A DNA stretch of 64,000 nt from Clostridium sp. E02 (GTDB lineage Bacteria; Bacillota; Clostridia; Lachnospirales; Lachnospiraceae). Below, piece by piece: positions 50,359-62,512 of the stretch. The stretch's first letter is position 1, and every line of letters starts with the position of its first letter. Location of the stretch: contig NZ_RJLQ01000020.1 in the NCBI RefSeq assembly GCF_003833015.1, positions 1 to 64,000 of the forward strand, given 5' to 3'. The notes below the pieces were generated by a model, which made no database searches, was not told the origin of the DNA, and worked only from the letters and a program-made list of their open reading frames with translations. Position numbers and translations under genes: made by a program.

Positions 50359-52047
50359 ATGGAACGAAAATGGTGGAAAGAGGCAGTGGTATATCAAATC
50401 TATCCCAGAAGCTTTAAAGATAGCAACGGGGATGGGATTGGTGACTTAAACGGGATCAGGGAGAAGCTTCATTATTTAAAACGGTTAGGAGTTGATGTGA
50501 TCTGGCTCTCTCCCATCTATCAGTCTCCGAATGATGATAATGGATATGACATCAGTGATTACAAGAAGGTTATGAATGAGTTTGGAACCATGAATGATTT
50601 TGATAATCTATTAAAAGAGGCACATGAGAATGGGATCAAAATTATTATGGATCTGGTCGTAAATCATACTTCTGATGAGCATCCTTGGTTTTTAGAGAGC
50701 CGGAAAAGCAGAGAGAATCCTTATAGGGATTATTATATTTGGAAAGAAGGAAAAGGAGAAGGAGAACCACCGAATAACTGGGGGTCCTGTTTTGGAGACT
50801 CTGCATGGAAATTGGATGAAAAAACGGGCATGTATTACCTTCATTTGTTTTCTCCCAAACAGCCAGACCTAAACTGGGAGAATGAGAAAGTTCGAAATGA
50901 AGTTTTTGAGATGATGGACTGGTGGTGCAGGAAGGGAATTGACGGCTTTCGTATGGATGTGATCAGTATGATATCAAAGAATCCGGCGTTTCCGGACGGA
51001 GAAGTGAAGGAAGACCTTTACGGTGACTTTTCCCCTTATACCGTTCATGGACCAAAGGTTCATACCTATCTGAAGGAGATGAATCAGAAGGTGTTGTCTA
51101 ACTATGATTTAATGACGGTAGGCGAGACTGCAGGGGTTACGGTAGAAGAAGCCAGAAAATATGCGGGTGCCAGGGAACATGAGTTAAATATGGTGTTTCA
51201 TTTTGAACATGTGGAAGGAGATGGAACGCTGTTAAAATGGACGGACAAAAAGCCAGACCTTTTCAGATTAAAACAGATTTTGTCCAGATGGCAGGAGGAG
51301 CTGGGAGAAGATGCCTGGAACAGCTTATACTGGGATAATCATGACCAGCCAAGAGCCGTATCCCGCTTTGGTGATGACAGCAGCCGTTATAGAGAGGTCT
51401 CTGCCAAGATGTTGGCTACCTGTCTTCATATGATGAGGGGAACTCCTTATATCTATCAGGGAGAGGAACTTGGGATGACTAATTTTCCATTTACCGAATT
51501 AGCCCAGTTTAAGGATATCGAAAGTCTGAATGCTTATGAAGAACTTACGGGGAAAGGTCTTGTAAGCCATGAAAAGATGATGCGCTATTTACGATGTAAA
51601 AGCAGGGATCATGCAAGAACACCCATGCAGTGGAACGATGGTCCCTCTGCCGGATTCACCGTTTCCGTTCCCTGGATATCCGTCAATCCCAACTATACCG
51701 AAATCAATGCAAAAAAAGAATTGGCTGATGAAAATTCGGTCTTTCATTATTATAGGAAGCTCATCGGGCTGAGAAAGAAATATGAGATTATTGTATATGG
51801 AAGTTATCAGCTGATCATGAAAGAGGATACCAGGGTATTTGCTTATATTCGCAGTCTCCGTAAGGAGAGATTGCTGGTAATTTGTAATTTTTCTCCTGAG
51901 GAGGCAGCGATGTCTTTACCGGTAGAGTTTATAGGAAAAGATATGGAGTGCCTCATCCATAACTACGATAATCCGCCGAATAACAAACAAGGCAGACTGC
52001 GTCCTTATGAAGCAGTTGTCTATTATCTAAGGAAGGAACAACCTTGA
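50359..52047 (+). CDS. GH13 alpha-glucosidase, oligo-1,6-glucosidase type
   Basis: The 562-residue cytosolic enzyme has the GH13_31 motifs: DLVVNHTSDEHPWF (98-111), QPDLNW (168-173), GFRMDVIS with nucleophile Asp200, VGET with acid/base Glu256, and DNHDQPR with Asp329. Val201 just after the nucleophile is the residue associated with alpha-1,6 specificity in this subfamily, so isomaltose or panose-like substrates are likely. AAAAGGAG precedes ATG. It works with the paralogue that follows it directly. Confidence 0.92.
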   Translation: MERKWWKEAVVYQIYPRSFKDSNGDGIGDLNGIREKLHYLKRLGVDVIWLSPIYQSPNDDNGYDISDYKKVMNEFGTMNDFDNLLKEAHENGIKIIMDLVVNHTSDEHPWFLESRKSRENPYRDYYIWKEGKGEGEPPNNWGSCFGDSAWKLDEKTGMYYLHLFSPKQPDLNWENEKVRNEVFEMMDWWCRKGIDGFRMDVISMISKNPAFPDGEVKEDLYGDFSPYTVHGPKVHTYLKEMNQKVLSNYDLMTVGETAGVTVEEARKYAGAREHELNMVFHFEHVEGDGTLLKWTDKKPDLFRLKQILSRWQEELGEDAWNSLYWDNHDQPRAVSRFGDDSSRYREVSAKMLATCLHMMRGTPYIYQGEELGMTNFPFTELAQFKDIESLNAYEELTGKGLVSHEKMMRYLRCKSRDHARTPMQWNDGPSAGFTVSVPWISVNPNYTEINAKKELADENSVFHYYRKLIGLRKKYEIIVYGSYQLIMKEDTRVFAYIRSLRKERLLVICNFSPEEAAMSLPVEFIGKDMECLIHNYDNPPNNKQGRLRPYEAVVYYLRKEQP

Positions 52048-53730
52048 ATGGAGAAAATTAGAATGAAAAAACAATGGTGGCATGATAAGGTGGCCTATCA
52101 AATTTATCCCAAAAGTTTTTATGATACCAATGGAGACGGCATCGGAGATTTAAAAGGTGTGATTTCAAAACTTGATTACTTAAAGGAACTTGGAATTGAC
52201 ATTATATGGCTTTCTCCGATCTACCAGTCCCCCTTTGCAGATCAAGGATATGATATTTCTGATTATTATAACATCGATCCCAGATTCGGTACGATGGAGG
52301 ATTTAAAAGAGTTGATAGCTGAGGCGAAGAAACGGGATCTTTCTATTTTGCTTGATCTGGTGGTCAATCATTGTTCCGATGAGCATGAATGGTTCCAGAA
52401 AGCTCGGAAGGATCCGGAGGGGGAATATGGCAGGTGTTTTTATATCAGGGAAGGAAAAGATGGAAAAGAGCCTTCCAATATCCGATCCTATTTTGGAGGA
52501 AGTGCATGGGAACGGATTGACGATACAAATCTGTATTACCTCCATCTTTTTCATAAAAAGCAGCCGGATTTAAACTGGGAGAATCCGGTTGTTCGAAAAG
52601 AAATCTACGATATGATCAACTGGTGGTTGGAAAAAGGAATTGCAGGATTTCGGATTGATGCCATCATGAATATAAAAAAGGCACTTCCCTTTCATGATTA
52701 CGAGCCGGACAGGGAAGATGGTCTGGCAGACTGTACGATGATGTTAAAAGAAAATGAGGGCATCATGGGTTTTTTAAGGGAAATGCGGGATGCCACCTTT
52801 CGCAGATATCATGCGTTTACAGTAGGGGAAGTCTTTTGTGAGAAAAAGGAAGGCTTATCTGATTTTATAGGGGAAGACGGCTGCTTTTCCAGTATCTTTG
52901 ATTTTAGTCAAACCGCATATGGAGCCAGTGAAAAAGGCTGGTATGACAATCAGGCGATCACTCCCGATGATTACCGGGAATGCTGTTTTGACAGCCAAAA
53001 GAGAGCCGAAGGAATCGGTTTTTTTTCTAATATTATCGAAAATCACGATGAGCCAAGGGGCGTGAGCAGATATATTCCGGAAGGAGAATGTTCGGATGCA
53101 GCAAAGAAGATGCTGGCAACCCTTTACGTTTTGTTAAAAGGAATTCCATTTATTTATCAAGGCCAGGAAATAGGCATGGAAAATGTTTCCTTTGACCGCA
53201 TTGACCAGTATGATGACATATCCACTTTGGAGGAATATCAGGTGGCACTTAGAAGCGGTCTGTCAAAAGAACAGGCCCTTGAGGTTGTAAGTCACTACAG
53301 CCGGGATAATGCAAGAGTACCTTTTCAGTGGGATGACAGTGAAAATGCCGGATTTACGAAAGGAACGGCCTGGCTTCCGGTCAGTCCTGACTATCATACA
53401 ATTAATCTGCAGCAGCAGTACGCGGATTCTGACTCTGTTTTTCACTATTATAAAAAGCTGATTGCATTGAGAAAGGATGAAGAATTTAAGGATACCTTTG
53501 TATACGGGCAGTTTACGCCTGCGTATACAGATAAAGAGAGAGTCATGGCTTATTACAGAACCAGAGAAGATCAGAGACTTCTTATTATAGGCAACTATAA
53601 AATGGATGAGCAGGAAATTGAATTGGAAAAACCATACCGGGAGGTGCTGCTTCATAATTACGATTCCGTTAGGGGGAATGGAACAAAGCTTTTATTAAAA
53701 GGATATGAGGTTGTTGTGCTGGTGTTTTAG
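52048..53730 (+). CDS. GH13 alpha-glucosidase paralogue, probably alpha-1,4 preferring
   Basis: The 560-residue enzyme is a diverged copy of the previous one: DLVVNHCSDEHEWF (103-116), QPDLNW (172-177), FRIDAIM with nucleophile Asp204, VGEV with acid/base Glu261, and ENHDEPR with Asp334. Ala205 replaces the Val of its neighbour; Ala or Thr here is linked with alpha-1,4 activity. The start may be ATG at 52048 (AAGGAA nine bases before) or at 52063 (MKKQWW). It begins at the base after the previous stop. A strong terminator follows the gene. Confidence 0.9.
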   Translation: MEKIRMKKQWWHDKVAYQIYPKSFYDTNGDGIGDLKGVISKLDYLKELGIDIIWLSPIYQSPFADQGYDISDYYNIDPRFGTMEDLKELIAEAKKRDLSILLDLVVNHCSDEHEWFQKARKDPEGEYGRCFYIREGKDGKEPSNIRSYFGGSAWERIDDTNLYYLHLFHKKQPDLNWENPVVRKEIYDMINWWLEKGIAGFRIDAIMNIKKALPFHDYEPDREDGLADCTMMLKENEGIMGFLREMRDATFRRYHAFTVGEVFCEKKEGLSDFIGEDGCFSSIFDFSQTAYGASEKGWYDNQAITPDDYRECCFDSQKRAEGIGFFSNIIENHDEPRGVSRYIPEGECSDAAKKMLATLYVLLKGIPFIYQGQEIGMENVSFDRIDQYDDISTLEEYQVALRSGLSKEQALEVVSHYSRDNARVPFQWDDSENAGFTKGTAWLPVSPDYHTINLQQQYADSDSVFHYYKKLIALRKDEEFKDTFVYGQFTPAYTDKERVMAYYRTREDQRLLIIGNYKMDEQEIELEKPYREVLLHNYDSVRGNGTKLLLKGYEVVVLVF

Positions 53731-53757
53731 TGATTATACCCTGCTATGCGGGGGAAG

Positions 53758-53810
53758 AAATGAGTTTTGAAAATGGTATCTTATGACCAATCAAAGCTCA
53801 TTTTTTTTGT
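53758..53810 (+). terminator. Terminator of the alpha-glucoside operon
   Basis: AAATGAGTTTTGA (53758-53770) pairs with TCAAAGCTCATTT (53791-53803), with a further run of Ts. Confidence 0.85.
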
Positions 53811-53969
53811 TGATTAATTGAATAGAGCTTTGGTATGAAAATTGTTTTCTATGGATTGTATTGATATTGAAATGAAAAATATGTTATTATAGGAAATAGT
53901 GGATCTTCTAATTATGAAGAAGTGTTACTATACGTAGTAAAAGTAGTTTATTAATGGAGGTAATGTCCT

Positions 53970-54686
53970 ATGAAAAAGGCGGTATGTTACTTATTTATAT
54001 TAATGAGTGTTCTGTTTATTGGCGGTTGTAGTAATAGGCAATTGATAAGCGATGAGGCATTTGAAAAAAAGATGAATGAGTATGAGGTTAAAGACGGTGA
54101 AAGAGATAAGGATAAGAGTAGTAGTATAGAGGAATCAAGTGATGTATTTGATTCAAATATTGTTCCTGAAGTTTACTAAGCATCGGCATCTGTTAGTGCT
54201 TTAATGGCATTGTTTGATGAGTTAAGTAACAGTAATTATAAATTGGCCAATAAACGTTTAATACCTGTAGATACGAGGGCTCAAGGCGTAAAGATAAAGG
54301 GAAATGTATTATTTGGAGGCGAATTAACGGAAGATAATATTGAGGCTTTGGATATGATATTTTCAAAACTCTATTATCGGGTGGAAGGGGCACAAGAAGA
54401 TGATAATACTTCTGTTGTAAAAGTGATAGTTTGTAAAAATAGCAAGGTATCAGAAGAAATTACACTTATCCTTAATAAAACTGAGAATGAGTGGAAGATA
54501 CTTATGGATGGTGGGTTTCATGAAGTTATAAAGTTTGGGTTGGAAAATTCAGATTTAGGGGATGCATTTTCAGATTCAAATTCTAAGAAAGAGGTAGAAG
54601 AAGCTATAACAGAAGCCAAAAAAGCATTGGAAAACGAAGATGTGCGAGACGCTTTATATAAGTTAAAAGTATTATTTGATTCATAG
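53970..54686 (+). pseudogene. Lipoprotein gene interrupted by one in-frame stop
   Basis: The frame opens at ATG 53970 (ATGGAGG ribosome site) with a lipoprotein signal (LFIGGC, Cys about 20) and an acidic, Ser-rich stretch. It meets TAA at 54177-54179, then continues in the same frame without further stops to 54686. The downstream part (VSALMALFDELSNSN onwards, then a beta-rich region with VKVIVCKNSKVSEEITLIL and a helical C-terminus) has an internal ATG at 54204 but no ribosome site. The simplest reading is a 239-codon lipoprotein gene with a single nonsense mutation, perhaps from CAA. A sequencing error or readthrough is the alternative. The family is not recognised; the second half resembles small DUF-like lipoprotein domains. 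Confidence 0.75.
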
Positions 54687-54734
54687 TGAAGTAAGTGGAA
54701 AAGAACTTTATCATGACTAAGGAGGAATACGATT

Positions 54735-55268
54735 ATGGGTGATAAGAAATCAGACAATCTTCATTGTCCCTGTTGCAAGCGGCATTGTTCTTTGGATGAT
54801 CTTCATTGCAGCAAAGGGAAGGTCTATGCAAAATCAAGAAAAGAAAAAGAAGGCAAAGGCCAGCAACAAAAACAAATGTATGAACCGTCCTACAACAGAA
54901 TTCTTTTATCTTATAAAATTGGATTTGACCGCCTGTTTGGACAGAAAAAACATGGGATTAACGGGAAAAGAAACAGGATGCTGGTGATGGGAGCTTTATT
55001 TCATGGGGATCAAAAGACGATAAAGGAGCTCAAATCGGATACAGGCATTGTTCATGAAAAGCTAGTGGAGTGTCTGAAAAAACTTGAGAAAAAAGAATAC
55101 GTCATAAAAAAGAAAGAGTCAGAAGGCGGCCATAAGTATTCCCTGTCAAAAGAAGGAATGAAAGCTGCAGAAGCATTAATAAAAGAAGGGGATAAGGAAA
55201 TGTTGTCCCGCCTAAATGAGGAGGAGAGAGATCATCTGGAGCAGTTGTTGAAGAAAATATCTTGCTAA
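54735..55268 (+). CDS. MarR-like winged-helix regulator with N-terminal Cys cluster
   Basis: The 177-residue protein has a Cys-rich head (Cys11, Cys13, Cys14, Cys18, Cys25 with His10 and His17: HCPCCKRHCSLDDLHCSKGK) that looks like a zinc or redox-sensing module. A basic linker follows, then a MarR-type winged helix (about 85-150; MLVMGALFHGDQKTIKELKSDTGIVHEKLVECLKKLEKKEYV, wing GGHKYSLSKEG). AAGGAGG precedes ATG. Proteins of this design occur in Lachnospiraceae and are largely undescribed. It lies between the broken lipoprotein gene and the second beta-glucoside operon; no target is evident. Confidence 0.8.
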   Translation: MGDKKSDNLHCPCCKRHCSLDDLHCSKGKVYAKSRKEKEGKGQQQKQMYEPSYNRILLSYKIGFDRLFGQKKHGINGKRNRMLVMGALFHGDQKTIKELKSDTGIVHEKLVECLKKLEKKEYVIKKKESEGGHKYSLSKEGMKAAEALIKEGDKEMLSRLNEEERDHLEQLLKKISC

Positions 55269-55300
55269 AATCTTTTATTTGTATTATACTGTAATTAAGT

Positions 55301-55388
55301 GGATGGTGATTGCATTTGCAAGCTATACCTGCTTATTATGTTATTATAGCATTTTATGCTCATAATACGTGATAAGCAGGTTTTTTTT
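55301..55388 (+). promoter_or_regulatory. LicT-type RAT antiterminator overlapping a terminator (operon 2)
   Basis: Bases 55301-55329 (GGATGGTGATTGCATTTGCA, then AGCTATACC) match the RAT layout at 23 of 29 positions against the consensus I know. The upper stem changes C-G to U-A on both sides, a compensatory change. The 3' end shares ACC with the terminator: ACCTGCTTAT (55327-55336) pairs with ATAAGCAGGT (55372-55381), followed by seven Ts. The second antiterminator gene at 55442 should bind it and so control its own operon. Confidence 0.75.
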
Positions 55389-55441
55389 CGCCAAAAACAG
55401 GAACTTGAGGATCATTTATATCGTGGACAGGGGTGAGAAGC

Positions 55442-56284
55442 ATGATCATTTACAAAATTTTCAATAACAACGCAGTCGTTATTAAAGATGAAAACGGGGT
55501 GGAGAAGGTTGTCATGGGCTGCGGCCTGGCGTTTAAAAAGAAGAATGGAGAGGAACTTGATGAAAGCAAGATTGATAAGATTTTTGTCTTGTCCGATCCC
55601 CTGATTAACAATCGGTTTCAGGAACTTGTTGCCAATATTCCGATCGGTTATGTGGAACTGGGAGAGGAGATTATTGAATATGCGGCAAAGGTCCTGGAGG
55701 TGGATTTAAATGATACTATTTATCTGTCACTCATCGATCATCTCTATTCTGCGGTAAAACGGTTTCAGGGGGGAATTGGGATAAAAAATGCCATTCTTTG
55801 GGATATAAAAAAGTTTTATAAGAAGGAATTTGAGATCGGATTAAAAGCGCTGGATATGATTGAAAAACATTTTTCCATCCGTTTGCCAGAGGATGAAGCT
55901 GGATTCATTGCCATTCATTTTGTAGAAGCTGTCACAAGAAAAGGATCGGAAGAGATTCACCAGGTAGCTGAGTTGATATCTGAGATCACAAATATTGTAT
56001 CCTACAATTTCCACCTATTTTTTAACGAAGAGTCGTTATATTATTTCCGCTTTATTACGCATCTGAAATTTTTTGCCCAGAGATTACTGGAGGGGAAAAC
56101 CTATCTTGATGATGAGCAAGATGATCTGCTTTTGATTATTAAGAAAAAATATGTGAATGCCTATGATTGTGCAGAAAAGATAAGTGAGTTTATTGAAAAG
56201 AGATACAACTATCACGTATCCAATGATGAAAAATTGTATTTGACGCTGCATATTGAACGCGTTGTTTATAAAACAGTTCTATGA
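55442..56284 (+). CDS. LicT/BglG-family antiterminator of beta-glucoside operon 2
   Basis: The 280-residue protein has the CAT RNA-binding domain (1-55; MIIYKIFNNNAVVIKDENGVEKVVMGCGLAF) and two PRDs (LIDHLYSAVKRFQ and FIAIHFVEA in PRD1, FITHLKFFAQRL and LTLHIERV in PRD2). A GTG at 55433 is in frame, but ATG at 55442 gives the family N-terminus and follows GGGGTGAG. Unlike operon 1, this regulator is the first gene, directly behind its own RAT/terminator. It makes a positive loop with the PTS and GH1 genes that follow. Confidence 0.9.
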   Translation: MIIYKIFNNNAVVIKDENGVEKVVMGCGLAFKKKNGEELDESKIDKIFVLSDPLINNRFQELVANIPIGYVELGEEIIEYAAKVLEVDLNDTIYLSLIDHLYSAVKRFQGGIGIKNAILWDIKKFYKKEFEIGLKALDMIEKHFSIRLPEDEAGFIAIHFVEAVTRKGSEEIHQVAELISEITNIVSYNFHLFFNEESLYYFRFITHLKFFAQRLLEGKTYLDDEQDDLLLIIKKKYVNAYDCAEKISEFIEKRYNYHVSNDEKLYLTLHIERVVYKTVL

Positions 56285-56333
56285 CAAGATGGTTACATTC
56301 GGTTGGCTAAACTTTCATATTTCTAATAAATAA

Positions 56334-59647
<3,314 letters not shown>

Positions 59648-59650
59648 GAA

Positions 59651-59691
59651 CAGGGCTATGCTGGAGGTGTTTTACTTTCCGCATAGCCCTG
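59651..59691 (+). terminator. Hairpin after the operon 2 GH1 gene
   Basis: CAGGGCTATGC (59651-59661) pairs perfectly with GCATAGCCCTG (59681-59691). The following ATTTGT is only moderately T-rich, so termination may be partial. Confidence 0.65.
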
Positions 59692-59737
59692 ATTTGTAAT
59701 AAAATGCCAGCCCGATAACTGGAATAAAACAAACCGG

Positions 59738-59920
59738 ATGGCAGGTCATATTATGGTGGCCGGAGGTTTCGTGATTTTAGTAAGTGCATATTTAAATGGG
59801 GTTGCTGTTTTCCATGGAGTTTCCGTAATTGTTATCATAACGTTTCTAATTGTTGTTATTCCCGCTTGTTATTCCTTCTTCCTATTTAAGAAAGAGCGGG
59901 ATAAAAATCCTCATACGTAG
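59738..59920 (+). CDS. Small two-span membrane protein
   Basis: The 60-residue peptide is hydrophobic over about 6-24 and 26-50 and ends in a charged tail (LFKKERDKNPHT). A second ATG at 59753, seven bases after GGCAGG, may be the true start. It lies between the GH1 hairpin and a strong terminator, which supports a real short transcript. No family is recognised. Confidence 0.5.
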   Translation: MAGHIMVAGGFVILVSAYLNGVAVFHGVSVIVIITFLIVVIPACYSFFLFKKERDKNPHT

Positions 59921-59933
59921 AGGATTGCTTGTG

Positions 59934-59982
59934 ACGCCGCATGGTTCCTGTATTTTATTACAGAAGCCATGCGGCGTTTTTG
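59934..59982 (+). terminator. Strong rho-independent terminator
   Basis: ACGCCGCATGG (59934-59944) pairs with CCATGCGGCGT (59967-59977), followed by a T-run. Confidence 0.9.
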
Positions 59983-60175
59983 ATTCTGTATTTTACTGTT
60001 TTTTAAATCGTAAAAGATCAAAAAATTAAAATAGATGTTTTTGTGTTGTAATAACAACCGACATAAATCCGGTTCGATGATATTCTTAATGAGCAACAGG
60101 GCAGTAATACAATATTAAAACACGCACAAACTCCCGTATGGGGTGTGTATAAATTTATTTTAGGAGGTAAGGAAT

Positions 60176-61807
60176 ATGAGCATGTTTTGTTATCAGTGTC
60201 AGGAGACAGCAAAGAATACAGGTTGTACGGTTAAGGGTGTATGCGGTAAGACAGAAGAGGTGGCAAAGCTTCAGGATCTGCTTATCTATGCAGTAAAGGG
60301 AATTTCTGAAGTGGTGGTTAAAACAGGAACCAGTGCAGCGGATCTTGCTGAAATGAATCATGAGGCAGTTAAGAGTCTTTTTATCACGATCACAAATGCG
60401 AACTTCGATGCAGCAGCGATTGAAGCCCAGATTTTAAAGGTACTTGGTTTAAGAGATGCGCTTGCAGCAAAAAAAGGCTATACAGGGAATAACGATGCAG
60501 CTGTTTTCCACGTTACCACAAGAGAAACAATGCTTGATAAAGCAGCTACAGTAGGCGTTCTATCCACAGAGAATGAGGATGTGCGTTCCTTAAGAGAGCT
60601 GATTATCTATGGGATTAAAGGCATGGCTGCTTACGTAGAGCATGCGATTAATCTTGGGAAAGAAAACACTGACATTTATGATTTTATGTACAAAGGACTG
60701 GCAGCGACTCTTGATAACACTCTTTCTGCAGATGATCTGGTTGCTTTAACATTACAGACAGGAGAAGTAGGGGTAACTACAATGGCTCTTCTTGATGAAG
60801 CCAATACTTCCCGTTACGGAAATCCGGAGATCACTTCCGTTAATATCGGAGTCAGAAAGAATCCAGCAATCTTAATTTCTGGTCATGATTTAGCAGATAT
60901 GGAACAGCTTTTAGAGCAAACAGCTGGAACCGGCGTCGATGTTTATACCCATGGCGAGATGCTTCCAGCTCATTATTATCCAGCATTTAAAAAATATGAT
61001 CACTTTGCAGGAAACTACGGAAATGCATGGTGGAAACAGTTAGAAGAGTTTAACTCCTTTCATGGTCCGGTTCTTTTTACAACAAACTGTATCGTTCCTC
61101 CAAGAACTCCTGAAGCAGCAGCGAAAATATTCACGACTGGCGCTTCCGGTTTCCCAGGATGCACACATATTGAAGCAGATGAAAATGGAAAGAAAGATTT
61201 CTCTGCAATCATCGAGCTTGCAAAGACACTTGAAAGTCCGGAAGAAATTGAAACTGGATCTATCATTGGTGGATTCGCACATAATCAGGTATTTGCACTG
61301 GCTGACAAGGTGGTTGATGCAGTTAAATCTGGCGCCATTAAAAAATTCTTTGTAATGGCAGGATGTGACGGCAGAGCAAAATCAAGAAACTACTACACAG
61401 AGTTTGCAGAGAAGCTTCCAAAGGATACGGTAATCCTCACAGCCGGCTGTGCAAAATATAAATACAATAAGCTCAATCTTGGCGATATCGGGGGAATTCC
61501 AAGAGTTCTTGATGCAGGTCAATGTAACGATTCCTATTCTCTGGCAGTTATTGCAATGAAGTTAAAGGAAATCTTCGGTTTGGCTGACATCAATGAGCTT
61601 CCAATTGCTTATAACATTGCCTGGTATGAGCAGAAAGCAGTTATCGTGCTTCTTGCACTCCTTCACCTTGGCGTAAAGAACATTCACTTAGGACCGACAT
61701 TACCAGGATTTCTATCTCCGAATGTTGCAAAAGTCCTTGTAGATACCTTCGGGATTGCAGGAATCGGAGATGTGGATGATGATATCGAATTATTAATGAA
61801 CGCATAA
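60176..61807 (+). CDS. hcp: Hybrid-cluster protein / hydroxylamine reductase
   Basis: The 543-residue protein begins with the cluster motif [21 protein letters not shown] (Cys5, Cys8, Cys17, Cys23). It carries the later hybrid-cluster ligands in [25 protein letters not shown] and [11 protein letters not shown]. Such proteins reduce nitric oxide or hydroxylamine and can S-nitrosylate others; in anaerobes they protect against nitrosative stress. AGGAGG precedes ATG. Upstream, AACCG-N9-CGGTT (60056-60074) and a GC-rich hairpin near the ribosome site are candidate control elements. No dedicated reductase (hcr) gene adjoins. Confidence 0.95.
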   Translation: MSMFCYQCQETAKNTGCTVKGVCGKTEEVAKLQDLLIYAVKGISEVVVKTGTSAADLAEMNHEAVKSLFITITNANFDAAAIEAQILKVLGLRDALAAKKGYTGNNDAAVFHVTTRETMLDKAATVGVLSTENEDVRSLRELIIYGIKGMAAYVEHAINLGKENTDIYDFMYKGLAATLDNTLSADDLVALTLQTGEVGVTTMALLDEANTSRYGNPEITSVNIGVRKNPAILISGHDLADMEQLLEQTAGTGVDVYTHGEMLPAHYYPAFKKYDHFAGNYGNAWWKQLEEFNSFHGPVLFTTNCIVPPRTPEAAAKIFTTGASGFPGCTHIEADENGKKDFSAIIELAKTLESPEEIETGSIIGGFAHNQVFALADKVVDAVKSGAIKKFFVMAGCDGRAKSRNYYTEFAEKLPKDTVILTAGCAKYKYNKLNLGDIGGIPRVLDAGQCNDSYSLAVIAMKLKEIFGLADINELPIAYNIAWYEQKAVIVLLALLHLGVKNIHLGPTLPGFLSPNVAKVLVDTFGIAGIGDVDDDIELLMNA

Positions 61808-61822
61808 TTAAAATGATTGAAA

Positions 61823-61869
61823 AAATCCATCGGACCGGTTGCTTTTACATCGGACCGGTGGATTTTTTT
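61823..61869 (+). terminator. Terminator of hcp
   Basis: AAATCCA (61823-61829) pairs with TGGATTT (61859-61865), and the inner CCGGT/ACCGG strengthens the stem. The 12-base ATCGGACCGGTK-type element occurs twice within it. Ts follow to 61869. Confidence 0.8.
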
Positions 61870-61991
61870 GCTTGCAGAACTGTTTTCGTTCGCCTGGGGT
61901 GATAAGGTGGGCAGTAGTAGGTTCTCTGTGTTGACAAATACCATCCGCTTCAGTAAGATAAATGAAAATAAGTAAGGAGGGAACTTAACAT

Positions 61992-62495
61992 ATGAATACC
62001 ATAAATAGTGTGATTGCAAAGATGATGGACTATTACAAGGGTGATCCAAAAAGGATTCAGCATTTTATCAAAGTATACCAGTTTGGAAAACTCATAGGAG
62101 AAGAAGAGGGGCTTGATGCTGACAAGCAGCGGATTCTGGAAACTGCCTGTGTGGTTCATGATATTGGTATTAAGGTAAGTGAGGAAAAATATCACAGCAG
62201 CGCAGGCAATTACCAGGAGCTGGAAGGACCTCCCATTGCAAGAAGTCTTCTTACGTCTTTTGATTATTCTCTGGAAGAGATTGACCGGATCTGCTGGCTG
62301 GTAGGTCACCATCATACATATAAAAATATAGAAGGGGCGGATTATCAGATTCTTGTGGAAGCTGATTTTCTTGTCAATGCATGGGAGGATGGGCTGTCTA
62401 GGGAGGCAGTTGAAAGTGTCAGGAAAAAGATATTTGCAACAGCAGCAGGAATTCGAATGTTTGAAACCATGTATAAAGTTGACTTATTCTTATAA
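61992..62495 (+). CDS. HD-domain phosphohydrolase
   Basis: The 167-residue protein has the HD metal-binding pattern: His24 (RIQHFIKV), His56-Asp57 (CVVHDIGIK), the distal HHH (VGHHHTY) and Asp in VEADFLVNAWED. Small proteins of this type hydrolyse phosphate esters of nucleotides or similar compounds in the cytosol. AAGGAGGG precedes ATG. It starts a likely pair with the alpha-galactosidase gene 17 bases later, though a direct metabolic link is not obvious. Confidence 0.87.
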   Translation: MNTINSVIAKMMDYYKGDPKRIQHFIKVYQFGKLIGEEEGLDADKQRILETACVVHDIGIKVSEEKYHSSAGNYQELEGPPIARSLLTSFDYSLEEIDRICWLVGHHHTYKNIEGADYQILVEADFLVNAWEDGLSREAVESVRKKIFATAAGIRMFETMYKVDLFL

Positions 62496-62512
62496 TATAG
62501 GAGAGATTAACA

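Noticed and set aside
54204-54686. Separate 160-residue protein gene
   Set aside because: It is in the same frame as the lipoprotein start at 53970, with only one TAA between, and its ATG has no ribosome site; treated as one broken gene.
61823-61869. Repeated CATCGGACCGGT as an attachment or recombination site
   Set aside because: Both copies lie within the stem of a T-tailed terminator and are explained by its symmetry.
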